64,000 nucleotides of DNA from an uncultured bacterium (GCA_948467735.1 CAOKFN010000008.1:41459-105458); one strand, 5' to 3'. Shown: positions 15,232 to 24,319, counted from the first letter of the stretch. The notes: generated by a model not told the origin, from the letters alone. Made by a program: numbers and translations.

Positions 15232-15645
15232 TTATCTTTCGCCGCAGTTCCCGCCGTTTCCGCCGCAGCCGTGCCTATCCTCCCCACAGTCTCCCCCATG
15301 ATGCTCATGGCCGTGATGGTCGCACTGCACATCGGGATTATAAGCGAGACTTCCTTCCAGAAATGCCTTCACTGCCTGATCGGCATTTCCTGCCACACCG
15401 CCATATAACTGAATTCCTGCTTCCTCAAGGGCCATCCTTGCACCGCCTCCAATACCGCCGCAGATCAGCATATCCACCTTCATTTGGGCCAGAATACCCG
15501 CAAGAGCCCCATGCCCGCTGCCATTTGTGTCCACCACCTGTTCTTTTGTAATCTGCCCCTCAGAGACATCATAGATTTTAAATTGTTCCGTGTGTCCAAA
15601 ATGCTGAAATACCTCTCCGTTTTCGTAAGTTACCGCAATTCTCAT
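15232..15645 (-). CDS. NifX/NifB-type Fe-Mo-cofactor-domain protein with His-rich tail
   Basis: 137 residues. Residues 1-105 form the dinitrogenase Fe-Mo cofactor fold (MRIAVTYENGEVFQHFGHTEQFKIYDV, then LICGGIGGGARMALEEAGI), a small metal-cluster-binding domain found outside nitrogen fixation as well. The tail (CDHHGHEHHGGDCGEDRHGCGG) is rich in His, Cys and Gly and could bind metal. No nif genes are nearby, so a role in metal-cluster handling is only inferred. Good site (GGAGAGAATAAC). The 86 bases between this stop and the next gene hold nothing I can support. Confidence 0.8.
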   Translation of the reverse strand: MRIAVTYENGEVFQHFGHTEQFKIYDVSEGQITKEQVVDTNGSGHGALAGILAQMKVDMLICGGIGGGARMALEEAGIQLYGGVAGNADQAVKAFLEGSLAYNPDVQCDHHGHEHHGGDCGEDRHGCGGNGGNCGER

Positions 15646-15817
15646 GTTATTCTCTCCTTCCTGTCATACCAAGCTCTCAACTCATTCAGCTTGTATTATC
15701 TCTTTTTGAATAATTGCAATAAAAAAAATTCTCTCTTAATAATGGACGCGTTCCTTTTCGCTATACTCAATGGCGGAAAGTTGCACTTGCTTCCTATCAT
15801 GTATTTTTCAGAACTTA

Positions 15818-16390
15818 CTAAGTTCCGATAAAAAGCACGCTCCTGATAACAGGAAGCTGTCCCTGCTTCCTAATCATATATTTTTGTATTACTTCTTTAT
15901 AAGTTTCACTATAAAATTCTGCTTCCAGTTCTCCCCCGCAGTTTTTTATCACATTGGCGGAAGCGATATTTGACTTATCACAGGATATTATCACTTCGGA
16001 AATTCCGAGCGTATCGTATACCTTCAAAGCATCCTTAAGCATATTGGACCCATAATGCTTTCTGCGCTCCGTGGGCCGTATGCAATATCCGATATTTCCT
16101 CCTTCTTTCCGCAGAAAATCATTTAATGCCAATCGCAGATTTATCATTCCGACAATTTTATCATCCTCTTGGCGGACATAAAAATAAGTTAAGCTCGGTA
16201 CCTTTGACGGCGAAATATTTGCAATATCCATATCCGCTATCACCTTTTTGAGCCACTCTTCATATGTGGATTTTTTCAGATACTTATCCAAGGAACCGCT
16301 TCCGTTAATCTCGGAATGATACGCATAAAATTCATTGATAAACTGTATTGCTGCTTCTTTACGGCTTATATCGGGAAAAACAAATTTCAT
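15818..16390 (-). CDS. GNAT-family N-acetyltransferase
   Basis: 190 residues with a GNAT core: YFYVRQEDDKIVGMINLRLAL, then NIGYCIRPTERRKHYGSNML (the acetyl-CoA pyrophosphate loop, with RRKHYG in place of the classic Q/R-x-x-G-x-G/A) and VIISCDKSNIASANVIKNCGGE. It probably acetylates a small molecule or peptide amine; substrate unknown. The N-terminus (EFYAYHSEINGSGSL) matches a common Firmicute subgroup. The start has a GGGGGTAATT site. Confidence 0.85.
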   Translation of the reverse strand: MKFVFPDISRKEAAIQFINEFYAYHSEINGSGSLDKYLKKSTYEEWLKKVIADMDIANISPSKVPSLTYFYVRQEDDKIVGMINLRLALNDFLRKEGGNIGYCIRPTERRKHYGSNMLKDALKVYDTLGISEVIISCDKSNIASANVIKNCGGELEAEFYSETYKEVIQKYMIRKQGQLPVIRSVLFIGT

Positions 16391-16440
16391 AATTACCCCC
16401 CATGCTTCCTGTCGTCAAATGCGGCGCATGCTTTCCCTGC

Positions 16441-19400
16441 TTACAGCTGGGCGATATCCACCAGCGTCAGCTCATTGCTGGCATTTTCCAAGCTTGTCAC
16501 CAGAGCCTTTGCCGTGTCCATGGCGGTGATGCAGTACACCCCCGTCTCAATGGAAGTGCGGCGGATTAAGAATCCGTCTCTGGACTTGTCCCGCCCCTGC
16601 GTGGGCGTGTCGATCACAAGGTCGATCTTATGCCCCAGAATTAAGTCCATAACCGTGGGGGATTCCTGAGAAATCTTATTCACCTTTCTCGCCTTGACAC
16701 CCGCCTCATTCAGCGCCGCCGCAGTGCTTCGGGTGGCGTAAATCGTGTAGCCCAGCTTTTCAAAGCGGCGGCCGATGGCAATAGCCTCCCCCTTGTCCGC
16801 ATCTTTCACCGTGATAATCATATTTTTATACTTGGGAAGGCTGATGCCCGCGCCCAGAAACGCCTTGTAGAGCGCCTCGTTAAAAGATTTCGCAATCCCC
16901 AGACACTCGCCCGTGGACTTCATCTCCGGCCCCAAGCTGATTTCCGCCCCCCGTATTTTCTCGAAAGAAAACACTGGCATCTTGACGGCATAATATTCCG
17001 CCTCCGGCTGCAGGCCCGGCTGATAGCCCAGCTCCCGAATGGTTCTGCCAATCATCACCTCCACCGCCAGATTTACAATGGGAATGCCTGTCACCTTGCT
17101 GATATAGGGCACGGTTCGGGAGGAACGGGGATTGACCTCGATGACATATACGTCCTCTTCGATGGCGATAAACTGAATATTGATTAAGCCTTTTACATGA
17201 AGGGCCTTCGCCAGCCTTCTGGTGTACTCCGCGATTTTTTCCTTCACCAGCCTTCCGATGGTGGGCGCGGGATACACGGAGATGCTGTCCCCGGAATGTA
17301 CGCCCGTGCGCTCAATATGCTCCATAATACCGGGAATCAGAATATCCGTGCCGTCGCAGACCGCATCCACCTCAATTTCCTTGCCCTGCAAGTACTTATC
17401 CACCAGAATCGGATGATCCTGCGCAATCCTGTTGATGATTGCCATGAATTCCTCGATTTCCGCATCGGAGATGGCAATCTGCATCCCCTGTCCCCCCAGC
17501 ACATAAGAGGGCCGCACCAGCACGGGATAGCCCAGACGGTTCGCAACCTTCTTCGCCTCCTCCGCGGTGTAGACGGTCCCCCCTGCCGCACGGGGAATCC
17601 GGGTTTCTTCCAGTATCTTGTCAAAAAGCTCCCTGTCCTCCGCAGCGTCCACATCCTCCGCCTTCGTGCCAAGGATGGGCACTCCCATCTTCAGCAGGCT
17701 CTCGGTAAGTTTAATCGCGGTCTGTCCGCCAAACTGCACCACGGCCCCGTCCGGTTTCTCAATATTCACGATGGATTCCACATCCTCCGGGGTCAAGGGT
17801 TCAAAATACAATTTATCCGCAATGTCAAAATCGGTGCTCACCGTCTCCGGATTGTTGTTGATAATGATGGTCTCGAAACCCGCCTTGGAAAAGGCCCATG
17901 TGGCATGGACGGAGCAATAGTCGAACTCAATCCCCTGCCCGATGCGGATGGGGCCGGAGCCAAGCACCAGAACCTTTTTGCGCCCCTTCGTCTCCTTTGC
18001 CTCGCACTCCCCTCCATATACGGAATAGTAATAAGGGGTGGACGCGGCAAATTCCGCCGCGCAGGTGTCCACCATCCTATAAACGGCCCTGATACCGTTC
18101 TCATTGCGCAGCTTCTTGATCTCCTCCTCCTGCTTTCCGGTCAGCCTCCCAATGACATGATCCGGAAATTCCATCCGTTTCGCTTCCTTTAACAGCGGTA
18201 TGGTCAGTTCTTTTGTCTGAAGGGCCTGCTCCATCTCCACAAGAATGGCAATTTTGTCAATAAACCATGTATCAATCATTGTAATATCATGTATTTCTTC
18301 ATAACCGATACCTTTTCTGAGCGCCTCGGCAATCACCCATATGCGCTGATCATCCACCACCTTCAGCCGTTTCTTCAATTCCTCCAGCGTAAGTGCGCTG
18401 AAATCATAGCTGAGCAGGCAGTCCACATGCTGCTCTAAAGAGCGGATGGCCTTCATCAAAGCGCCCTCAAAGCTGTCGCAGATGCTCATGACCTCCCCTG
18501 TGGCCTTCATCTGGGTGGTTAATGTCCGTTTTGCCGTCAGAAATTTATCAAAAGGAAGTCTTGGAAGCTTTACCACGCAGTAGTCCAGCGCAGGTTCAAA
18601 GCTGGCGTAGGTTTTCTTGGTGATTGCATTTGTGATTTCATCCAGTGTATAACCCAGCGCAATCTTCGCCGCCACTTTCGCGATAGGATAGCCGGTTGCC
18701 TTGGAAGCAAGGGCGGAAGAACGGCTGACCCGGGGATTGACCTCGATGACGCAGTACTCAAAGCTGGTGGGATGCAGCGCGAACTGCACGTTGCAGCCCC
18801 CCGTGATCTGCAGCTCGCTGATGATTTTCAACGCGGAAGTCCGAAGCATCTGATATTCTTTGTCGCTGAGCGTCTGGGAGGGGGCGACTACGATACTGTC
18901 CCCCGTATGCACGCCCACGGGGTCGATATTTTCCATGTTGCACACAGTGATGCAGTTTCCCGCGCCGTCCCGCATGACCTCGTACTCGATTTCCTTCCAG
19001 CCGGCAATGCAGCGCTCCACCAGCACCTGCCCCACCCGGGAAAGCCGCAGGCCGTTCTCCAGAATCTCTTCCAGCTCCGCCCTGTTCCCCGCAATGCCGC
19101 CCCCGGAACCGCCCAAGGTATAGGCCGGACGAAGCACCACCGGATACCCTATGGAATCCGTAAAGGCAATGCCGTCCTCCACACTCTCCACCACCTTGGA
19201 AGCCGCGCAGGGTTCCCCGATGCGCTCCATCAGGTCTTTAAACTCCTGCCGGCCCTCAGCGTTTCTTATGGTTGCCGCAGTGGTTCCCAGAAGCTTCACC
19301 CCATGAGCTGCCAGAAATCCCGACTCTTCCAGCTCCATGCCCAGATTCAGGCCCGCCTGCCCTCCAAGAGTGGGCAGGATGCTGTCCGGTTTTTCCTTTT

Positions 19401-19635
19401 CGATAATCTGCTGCAGCACCTTCACGGTCAGAGGTTCTATATATACTTTATCAGCAATGTCTTTATCCGTCATAATGGTGGCCGGGTTGGAATTGACCAG
19501 AATCACCTCCACTCCCTCTTCTTTCAGGGAACGGCAGGCCTGCGTGCCCGCATAGTCAAATTCCGCCGCCTGCCCGATAACAATGGGGCCGGAGCCAATC
19601 ACCATCACTCGTTTTACGTTGGGATTCTTTGGCAT
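16441..19635 (-). CDS. carB: Carbamoyl-phosphate synthase large subunit
   Basis: Makes carbamoyl phosphate from bicarbonate, ammonia (channelled from CarA) and two ATP, feeding pyrimidine and arginine synthesis. Two homologous ATP-grasp halves are visible, each opening with a Gly-rich loop (VMVIGSGPIVIGQAAEFDY; VLVLGSGPIRIGQGIEFDY), then an oligomerization region and a C-terminal MGS-like regulatory domain (RRFEKLGYTIYATRSTAAAL, LVIDTPTQGRDKSRDG). About 1064 residues, full length. The start at 19635 (MPKNPNVKRV) is preferred to an ATG two codons upstream because AGGAGG then has 8-nt spacing. It follows carA after an unusual 223-bp structured spacer. Confidence 0.97.
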   Translation of the reverse strand: MPKNPNVKRVMVIGSGPIVIGQAAEFDYAGTQACRSLKEEGVEVILVNSNPATIMTDKDIADKVYIEPLTVKVLQQIIEKEKPDSILPTLGGQAGLNLGMELEESGFLAAHGVKLLGTTAATIRNAEGRQEFKDLMERIGEPCAASKVVESVEDGIAFTDSIGYPVVLRPAYTLGGSGGGIAGNRAELEEILENGLRLSRVGQVLVERCIAGWKEIEYEVMRDGAGNCITVCNMENIDPVGVHTGDSIVVAPSQTLSDKEYQMLRTSALKIISELQITGGCNVQFALHPTSFEYCVIEVNPRVSRSSALASKATGYPIAKVAAKIALGYTLDEITNAITKKTYASFEPALDYCVVKLPRLPFDKFLTAKRTLTTQMKATGEVMSICDSFEGALMKAIRSLEQHVDCLLSYDFSALTLEELKKRLKVVDDQRIWVIAEALRKGIGYEEIHDITMIDTWFIDKIAILVEMEQALQTKELTIPLLKEAKRMEFPDHVIGRLTGKQEEEIKKLRNENGIRAVYRMVDTCAAEFAASTPYYYSVYGGECEAKETKGRKKVLVLGSGPIRIGQGIEFDYCSVHATWAFSKAGFETIIINNNPETVSTDFDIADKLYFEPLTPEDVESIVNIEKPDGAVVQFGGQTAIKLTESLLKMGVPILGTKAEDVDAAEDRELFDKILEETRIPRAAGGTVYTAEEAKKVANRLGYPVLVRPSYVLGGQGMQIAISDAEIEEFMAIINRIAQDHPILVDKYLQGKEIEVDAVCDGTDILIPGIMEHIERTGVHSGDSISVYPAPTIGRLVKEKIAEYTRRLAKALHVKGLINIQFIAIEEDVYVIEVNPRSSRTVPYISKVTGIPIVNLAVEVMIGRTIRELGYQPGLQPEAEYYAVKMPVFSFEKIRGAEISLGPEMKSTGECLGIAKSFNEALYKAFLGAGISLPKYKNMIITVKDADKGEAIAIGRRFEKLGYTIYATRSTAAALNEAGVKARKVNKISQESPTVMDLILGHKIDLVIDTPTQGRDKSRDGFLIRRTSIETGVYCITAMDTAKALVTSLENASNELTLVDIAQL

Positions 19636-19686
19636 CTTCATTTCCTCCTATTCCAGTTCCGTTCCTGCATTCCAGCGCCCCTATGG

Positions 19687-19746
19687 GGAAGGAAATTCAG
19701 CTGCAAAGGCTCAGCTGAATTTCCTTCCGGGCATCCACCGGATGCC
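19687..19746 (-). promoter_or_regulatory. Two strong hairpins in the carA-carB spacer
   Basis: A perfect 16-bp inverted repeat (19687-19702 with 19713-19728, GGAAGGAAATTCAGCT) is followed by a 7-bp hairpin GGCATCC / GGATGCC (19730-19746). There is no T-run, so this is unlikely to be a simple terminator; RNA processing, stability or partial attenuation between the two subunits is possible. Confidence 0.6.
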
Positions 19747-19770
19747 TTGCGCTTCCATTCCGGAACTGTT

Positions 19771-19855
19771 TTTTAAGTTCCGTCTCTCTTATTTTAAGTT
19801 CCGTCTCTCTTAATTTTAAGTTCCGTCTCTCTTAATTTTAAGTTCCGTTCCTGCA
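19771..19855 (-). repeat. 22-bp tandem repeats between carA and carB
   Basis: Nearly four copies of a unit like TTTTAAGTTCCGTCTCTCTT directly follow carA. GTTCCGTTCCTGCAT also occurs near both ends of the spacer (around 19655 and 19844). None of it is coding. Confidence 0.85.
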
Positions 19856-19858
19856 TGG

Positions 19859-21049
19859 CTATACAATCGCTTTCCGCATCATTTCTATGAATCTGTCAAA
19901 GAGATAGCGGGAATCTTGGGGGCCGGGACAGCTTTCCGGGTGGTACTGCACCGTGAAAATATTTTTCCCCGTATAGGCAAGCCCTTCGTTGGTGCCGTCG
20001 TTGACATTGATAAACGCAGGGACTGCAACCTTCAGATCAAGCTTGTCCATATCCACCACATAGCCGTGATTCTGAGAAGAAATGTACACGCGGCCGTCGG
20101 CAAGGTCTTTGACCGGATGATTTCCGCCCCTGTGACCGTACTTCATCTTGTAAGTATCCGCGCCTGTGGCGAGAGCCATCAGCTGATGTCCCAGACAAAT
20201 GGCAAAAATAGGGATCTCCGTATCATAAAGCTTCTTGATTTCTTTGATAATGGAAGTGCATTCCTTGGGGTCTCCGGGGCCGTTGCTCAGCATAATGCCG
20301 TCCGGGCAGGAAGCGATAATTTCCTGTGCGGAAGTAAAGCAGGGATAAACCGTCACCTCGCAGCCCCGTTCCGCCAGAGAACGGGCGATATTGTCCTTAG
20401 CGCCCAAATCTAGAAGGGCCACTCTTAAGCCTTTTCCGTTCAATTCTTTGACCAATGAGGGCCTTGATTCCCGCCCGCCCTTCTCGTAAAAGGCTTCGTT
20501 AAATTTCGCGGCTCCGGATAAGGGGCCGTTATCCTCCAAAGATTCGGAAGGCTTCACCACATATTTCTCTTTACAGGACGCCTTCTCCACCACCCTGCCC
20601 GTGGTGTAGGCCTTTATTTGGGGAAGAATCTGATTCAAGTCAAAATTCTCATCGGTGGTAATCATGCCGTTCATTGTACCCTTTTCCCGCAGTATCTTGG
20701 TCAGGGCTCTGGTATCTATTCCCGCGATTCCGGGAACATTGTTTTCTTCGAGGAACTGTTGAATGGTCATATCACATCGGAAATTGCTGGGAATGCGGGA
20801 AAGTTCACGCACAATGAAGCCGTCGGGCCAAGGTTTTAAAGATTCCGTATCGTCTCTACAGATACCATAATTGCCAATCAAAGGATAAGTCATGCATACT
20901 GCCTGTCCCGCATAAGATGGGTCAGTCAGCACTTCCAGATACCCCGCCATGGATGTATTAAATACAATCTCACTGATAATTTCTCTTCGGGCCCCTATGT
21001 GAGTCCCCTCAAACACAGTGCCGTCCTCCAAAATCAGAAATGCATTCAT
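19859..21049 (-). CDS. carA: Carbamoyl-phosphate synthase small (glutaminase) subunit
   Basis: Hydrolyses glutamine and passes ammonia to CarB. The N-terminal CPSase domain (MNAFLILEDGTVFEGTHIGA) is followed by a class I glutamine amidotransferase domain with the catalytic Cys in IFAICLGHQLMALA and His/Glu in FTVQYHPESCPGP. 396 residues, a little longer than the usual ~360, with an extra segment near residues 155-200. Good site (GGGGAGGGATCAAT), just downstream of a GCCCGCT / AGCGGGC hairpin (21064-21079) in the leader. First gene of carAB. Confidence 0.96.
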   Translation of the reverse strand: MNAFLILEDGTVFEGTHIGARREIISEIVFNTSMAGYLEVLTDPSYAGQAVCMTYPLIGNYGICRDDTESLKPWPDGFIVRELSRIPSNFRCDMTIQQFLEENNVPGIAGIDTRALTKILREKGTMNGMITTDENFDLNQILPQIKAYTTGRVVEKASCKEKYVVKPSESLEDNGPLSGAAKFNEAFYEKGGRESRPSLVKELNGKGLRVALLDLGAKDNIARSLAERGCEVTVYPCFTSAQEIIASCPDGIMLSNGPGDPKECTSIIKEIKKLYDTEIPIFAICLGHQLMALATGADTYKMKYGHRGGNHPVKDLADGRVYISSQNHGYVVDMDKLDLKVAVPAFINVNDGTNEGLAYTGKNIFTVQYHPESCPGPQDSRYLFDRFIEMMRKAIV

Positions 21050-21063
21050 ATTGATCCCTCCCC

Positions 21064-21079
21064 GCCCGCTTCAGCGGGC
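21064..21079 (-). promoter_or_regulatory. Leader hairpin abutting the carA ribosome-binding site
   Basis: A perfect GCCCGCT / AGCGGGC stem with a 2-nt gap lies directly before the GGGGAGGG site of carA. It could influence translation start; no recognised PyrR-type anti-antiterminator was identified. Confidence 0.45.
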
Positions 21080-21152
21080 ATCATTTCAAAATTTGAAAGT
21101 GCCCTTCCTCCAAGCATTCCTATCCACGAAACACATTCCGGACATCTGCCCT

Positions 21153-21181
21153 ATTATAGCACAGAAAAAATAGACGGGCAA
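21153..21181 (-). promoter_or_regulatory. Promoter for carAB
   Basis: Minus strand: TTGCCC at 21181-21176, a 17-bp spacer and perfect TATAAT at 21158-21153. It overlaps the terminator of the upstream gene, giving a leader of about 100 nt. Confidence 0.65.
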
Positions 21182-21205
21182 TATAAAAACCCGTCTATTT
21201 TTTCT
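21163..21205 (-). terminator. Strong terminator hairpin after the HDOD gene
   Basis: A perfect 16-bp inverted repeat (21163-21178 with 21190-21205; core TAGACGGG / CCCGTCTA) flanked by A and T runs; it could work in both directions. The carAB promoter is embedded in it. Confidence 0.9.
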
Positions 21206-21275
21206 GCTATTTGATATCCGCGTCTCCCCGGCACTTTTATGGCGGCAGTACCGCCAAATCCTTGGAAATCCACGC

Positions 21276-22556
21276 TTATTCTTTTTCGCCTCCGAACATC
21301 AATTCTCTATACCAGCGAAGAGCGCCCTGATAAGCCTCGTTTACAGATGAGATGTTAATATTCTGCAGCACCATTAATCTGGAAACTTCCGTCCAGTTGG
21401 CCATCTCATATTGCGTAATCAGCTCCAGCACCGGATAAAGCAGACCGTCATGCGCAATCAAAGCTTCCCTGATATTTCCTGCCACTTTGACCATTTCCAG
21501 CGCTTCCTCCATAGACTTATCCAAAATGACGTCCAGCACGGAAAAAAGGCCCATCAGGAACAATTCTTCCGATTTATTCTGTAGATTGAAATCCCCTGCC
21601 AGACTCTCCGCCAGTTTTGCCCGAAGCAGCGAAAGCCTTGTAATTTCACTGGGTTTATCCGCATACAGTTCATTCACCACCGCCGTATTAATCCATTTTC
21701 TCAGCTCGGTCTGTCCCAGCATGGCAGCGGCATGACGAATGGTAGTAATTCCTGAATTCACTGTCATCCTGTTCACCATCTTCAGCAGCAAAATCGTCAG
21801 AGCCGTATCCCGGCCAATAATTTCCGCCGCGTCGCTGAGATCAAAATTCTCATTGTTTACCACATTCAAAAGCTCTATGTAATTTACTTTCAGCGGCGCC
21901 ACTTCATTGCTGCCCTTCGCCACGGGCACCCGATAGAAATTGCCTTCAAACAATTGATAGCCGCCTGCTGCTTTCAGGCTCTCAAATTCATCCATAGTAT
22001 CAATGCTGCCGGCGCACAGCTTAATATGCGGATACAATTTACCGAAATAAATTTTTGCCTTGTCTATGGCAATTTTATGACTGTTCAGGAATACATAATC
22101 CGACAGCTTCAAAATCTCACGATACCCCTCCAAGTCCACCACGGCAATCTTACGAACAGCCAGTTTATAACCCATTTTTTTCAATTCCCGCACACGCTTC
22201 ACATACATCTCAATCGGAGGAATCGTATTGTCGAGCAGAAATACAATTCTGTCATGGGGTGCATGGCACTGGCTTTCCACATCGGAAAAAATAGCTATAT
22301 TTGTCACAGGCACAAAAATCTCCGTATCCTCGGAAATTGTCTCGATTCCCATGCTCTCAATCAATTCCAGCCCTTCCACCGTGGTCGCGCCATCGTATTG
22401 TGCCGTTCCCAGCATTCTGGGGTTTAACAAAAAATTCTCTTTCTGAGAAAACACAGAATAAGCCTTCACTGTCATATTTTCGTCAAAAAGAGGTATCAGC
22501 GCCAAAAGCATATAGTCCACCCATACAACATTATGTTGCCCTTTCTTATAGTTCAT
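21276..22556 (-). CDS. HDOD-domain signalling protein with degenerate EAL domain
   Basis: 426 residues of the YuxH (EAL-HDOD) type. The N-terminal half is an EAL-like barrel (LALIPLFDENMTVKAYSVFSQ, then RIVFLLDNTIPP) lacking the Glu-Ala-Leu and metal-binding residues, so c-di-GMP cleavage is unlikely; it may bind a ligand. The C-terminal HDOD domain (YIELLNVVNNENFDLSDAAE, TALTILLLKMVNRMTVNSG) is a helical output module. The start is uncertain: 22556 has a weak site, and ATG 22511 (MLLALIPLF) matches homologues better. It probably belongs to stress or motility signalling. Confidence 0.85.
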   Translation of the reverse strand: MNYKKGQHNVVWVDYMLLALIPLFDENMTVKAYSVFSQKENFLLNPRMLGTAQYDGATTVEGLELIESMGIETISEDTEIFVPVTNIAIFSDVESQCHAPHDRIVFLLDNTIPPIEMYVKRVRELKKMGYKLAVRKIAVVDLEGYREILKLSDYVFLNSHKIAIDKAKIYFGKLYPHIKLCAGSIDTMDEFESLKAAGGYQLFEGNFYRVPVAKGSNEVAPLKVNYIELLNVVNNENFDLSDAAEIIGRDTALTILLLKMVNRMTVNSGITTIRHAAAMLGQTELRKWINTAVVNELYADKPSEITRLSLLRAKLAESLAGDFNLQNKSEELFLMGLFSVLDVILDKSMEEALEMVKVAGNIREALIAHDGLLYPVLELITQYEMANWTEVSRLMVLQNINISSVNEAYQGALRWYRELMFGGEKE

Positions 22557-22639
22557 CGGCCGCTTGGCCTTTTTCCATTCCGGACAAAATTATTTTATCA
22601 TAATTCAAGAAAATATGCCACTCTGATTTTACAATTCCC

Positions 22640-23878
22640 TTAACGATTTTGACATTCGCCGCACTTCTCCGCCACAATTTCAACCCATTCCTCCAAAGGT
22701 ATCTGTCTCTGCTCCGAATAATTCTGATAAAAAGTCACATGGATCACAATTGCCCCTTCTTGTATCACCACCGTGGGAAAATGGACGTCATTTAAGTACA
22801 CCGCCGCATAATCTGCCGCAAGCGCAGGCGTTTCCAGCAGGGCCGAATCCTTTCCGCGCATATCATAACGATAATATTCCATAGCCAGCCATTCTGCAAT
22901 CTGAGGACTGATTGTTTCATGGTAATCCACATACAGACCGCCCGTCATTGTAATCCCATCCTCCCATGTAATAGCGCCATGCTCCCTCCACGTCATATTG
23001 ACAGGAGCCAGCCAGTCACTCCATTCTTTGACATAATCCCATTCATCCCCCAGCCTTGTCCTTTGGAACCGATATTCCCCCTCCCCTGCAAAATCCTCCA
23101 TATCTGCAAACGGCAGTTCCCCTTGATAATCTTCAAGCCTCATTTTATCCTCGCCCAGCACATGAGTATTCCATCTGTCAAGCAGGCAGAAAAGCCATAC
23201 ACAGATCAATACCATCCGCAGGCATTTCTTTCCATAATAAAATCCGGTGCGTTTCCTCCAATCCTTTTTATGATCTAATGAAGCGCCTGCAAAAAGTTTT
23301 TTCTGAAGTCTGCCAAGATAGATAACTTCAGCCAATGCCTCCCCTGATATCCAGCATACAATGAATGCTCCCAGCAAAAAAAGCCATGTTCCTGTCTGGA
23401 TCATCGTAAGGATAAAAGCGTCACGAATCTGCAATACCGAATATAGAATCAGCCAGAAGAAAAGCTGGAACGCAGCTGCTATTCGACGCTTTTTCACTGC
23501 TGTGAGGGTCAGCGCCTGAACAGCCGGGTCAGTGTTCAGCTCTCTCGCCCCTTGTTTTGAGGCCGCATAAATATAAAATTCACCTCTCTTTGCCACATAT
23601 TTCCAGCCATATTTTCCATTCAGCGCCGCCGCTTCCGGGTCGGGCTCCCCCATATCTTCCGTCCACATGCTGGTACTTTTAGGCGCCGCTTCCAGCCTAA
23701 ATTTCATATTTTCCGAACCGCCCCGTTTAAAAACGGCAGCTCCTGCAAAAATGCCGTCTTCCACAAGAACCAATCCCCTGCCGGCCATATCCGTCAGCCA
23801 GCTCTCCATTCCCTCCACATCATATGCGGGACAGGGCGGCAGCCGATAAACATGATGATCTTCTTTCTTTTCCCTCAT
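22640..23878 (-). CDS. DUF2812 membrane protein
   Basis: 412 residues from ATG 23878, which overlaps the PadR stop codon by one base (TGATG), so translation is coupled. The N-terminal domain (YDVEGMESWLTDMAGRGLVL, then MKFRLEAAP and YGWKYVAKRGEFYIYAA) is the DUF2812 signature. Then come two or three hydrophobic helices (LFFWLILYSVLQIRDAF; IQTGTWLFLLGAFIVCWI; LRMVLICVWLFCLL) and an extracytoplasmic C-terminal region. DUF2812 proteins are regularly paired with PadR regulators; their molecular function is not known. Confidence 0.85.
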   Translation of the reverse strand: MREKKEDHHVYRLPPCPAYDVEGMESWLTDMAGRGLVLVEDGIFAGAAVFKRGGSENMKFRLEAAPKSTSMWTEDMGEPDPEAAALNGKYGWKYVAKRGEFYIYAASKQGARELNTDPAVQALTLTAVKKRRIAAAFQLFFWLILYSVLQIRDAFILTMIQTGTWLFLLGAFIVCWISGEALAEVIYLGRLQKKLFAGASLDHKKDWRKRTGFYYGKKCLRMVLICVWLFCLLDRWNTHVLGEDKMRLEDYQGELPFADMEDFAGEGEYRFQRTRLGDEWDYVKEWSDWLAPVNMTWREHGAITWEDGITMTGGLYVDYHETISPQIAEWLAMEYYRYDMRGKDSALLETPALAADYAAVYLNDVHFPTVVIQEGAIVIHVTFYQNYSEQRQIPLEEWVEIVAEKCGECQNR

Positions 23879-24207
23879 CACACCATCCCCCACTCCGAAG
23901 CCGCGGAATTTTCCGCATCCTGAACACATAATCTCAGCCTTTCCAGCTCCGTTTCATAGGCCCGATTCCCTTTCTCTGTAATACAATAAGTGCGCTTTCG
24001 CCCCTCCACCTCGACTTCTCGAATATAATTCTCTTTCTCAAATTTGGCAAGGATTGTATAAAGGGTGGCGGGGCCAATCTGCAGCCGCCCATGAGTACGC
24101 TTTTCAATATAATCCGCGGCGTCAACCCCGCACATAGGCTTCTCCCGAAACGCCATCAACACATAATACATGGTTTCAGTCAATACTTCCATCGCTTTTC
24201 TCGGCAT
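23878..24207 (-). CDS. PadR-family transcriptional regulator
   Basis: 109 residues with a winged-helix DNA-binding domain (ETMYYVLMAFREKPMCGVDAADYI, then GRLQIGPATLYTILAKFEKENYI and EVEGRKRTYCITEKG) and a short C-terminal dimerization helix. The start is the third of three consecutive ATG codons (24207), 8 nt after AGGAG. It forms an operon with the DUF2812 gene and likely represses its own promoter through the dyad at 24270-24292. The inducer is unknown. Confidence 0.9.
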   Translation of the reverse strand: MPRKAMEVLTETMYYVLMAFREKPMCGVDAADYIEKRTHGRLQIGPATLYTILAKFEKENYIREVEVEGRKRTYCITEKGNRAYETELERLRLCVQDAENSAASEWGMV

Positions 24208-24269
24208 CATCATCTCTCCTGCTGTTCTATGGCAGCCCTCTCTGTACCAACGCGCAATAGCAATATCAT

Positions 24270-24319
24270 ATATCGATATCATTTAACGATATTATAAGGT
24301 ATATCCCAATTAAAATCAA
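24270..24319 (-). promoter_or_regulatory. Promoter and operator of the padR-DUF2812 operon
   Basis: TTGATT at 24319-24314, a 17-bp spacer, TATAAT at 24296-24291. Arms ATATCG (24270-24275) and CGATAT (24287-24292) form a dyad overlapping the -10, a natural repressor position; ATATCGATAT at 24270-24279 is itself palindromic. Confidence 0.65.

Noticed and set aside
17197..18192. 331-residue plus-strand frame opposite carB
   Set aside because: Antisense shadow of a highly conserved gene with biased codon use.
18772..19776. 334-residue plus-strand frame opposite carB
   Set aside because: Same reason: antisense shadow with no recognisable motif.
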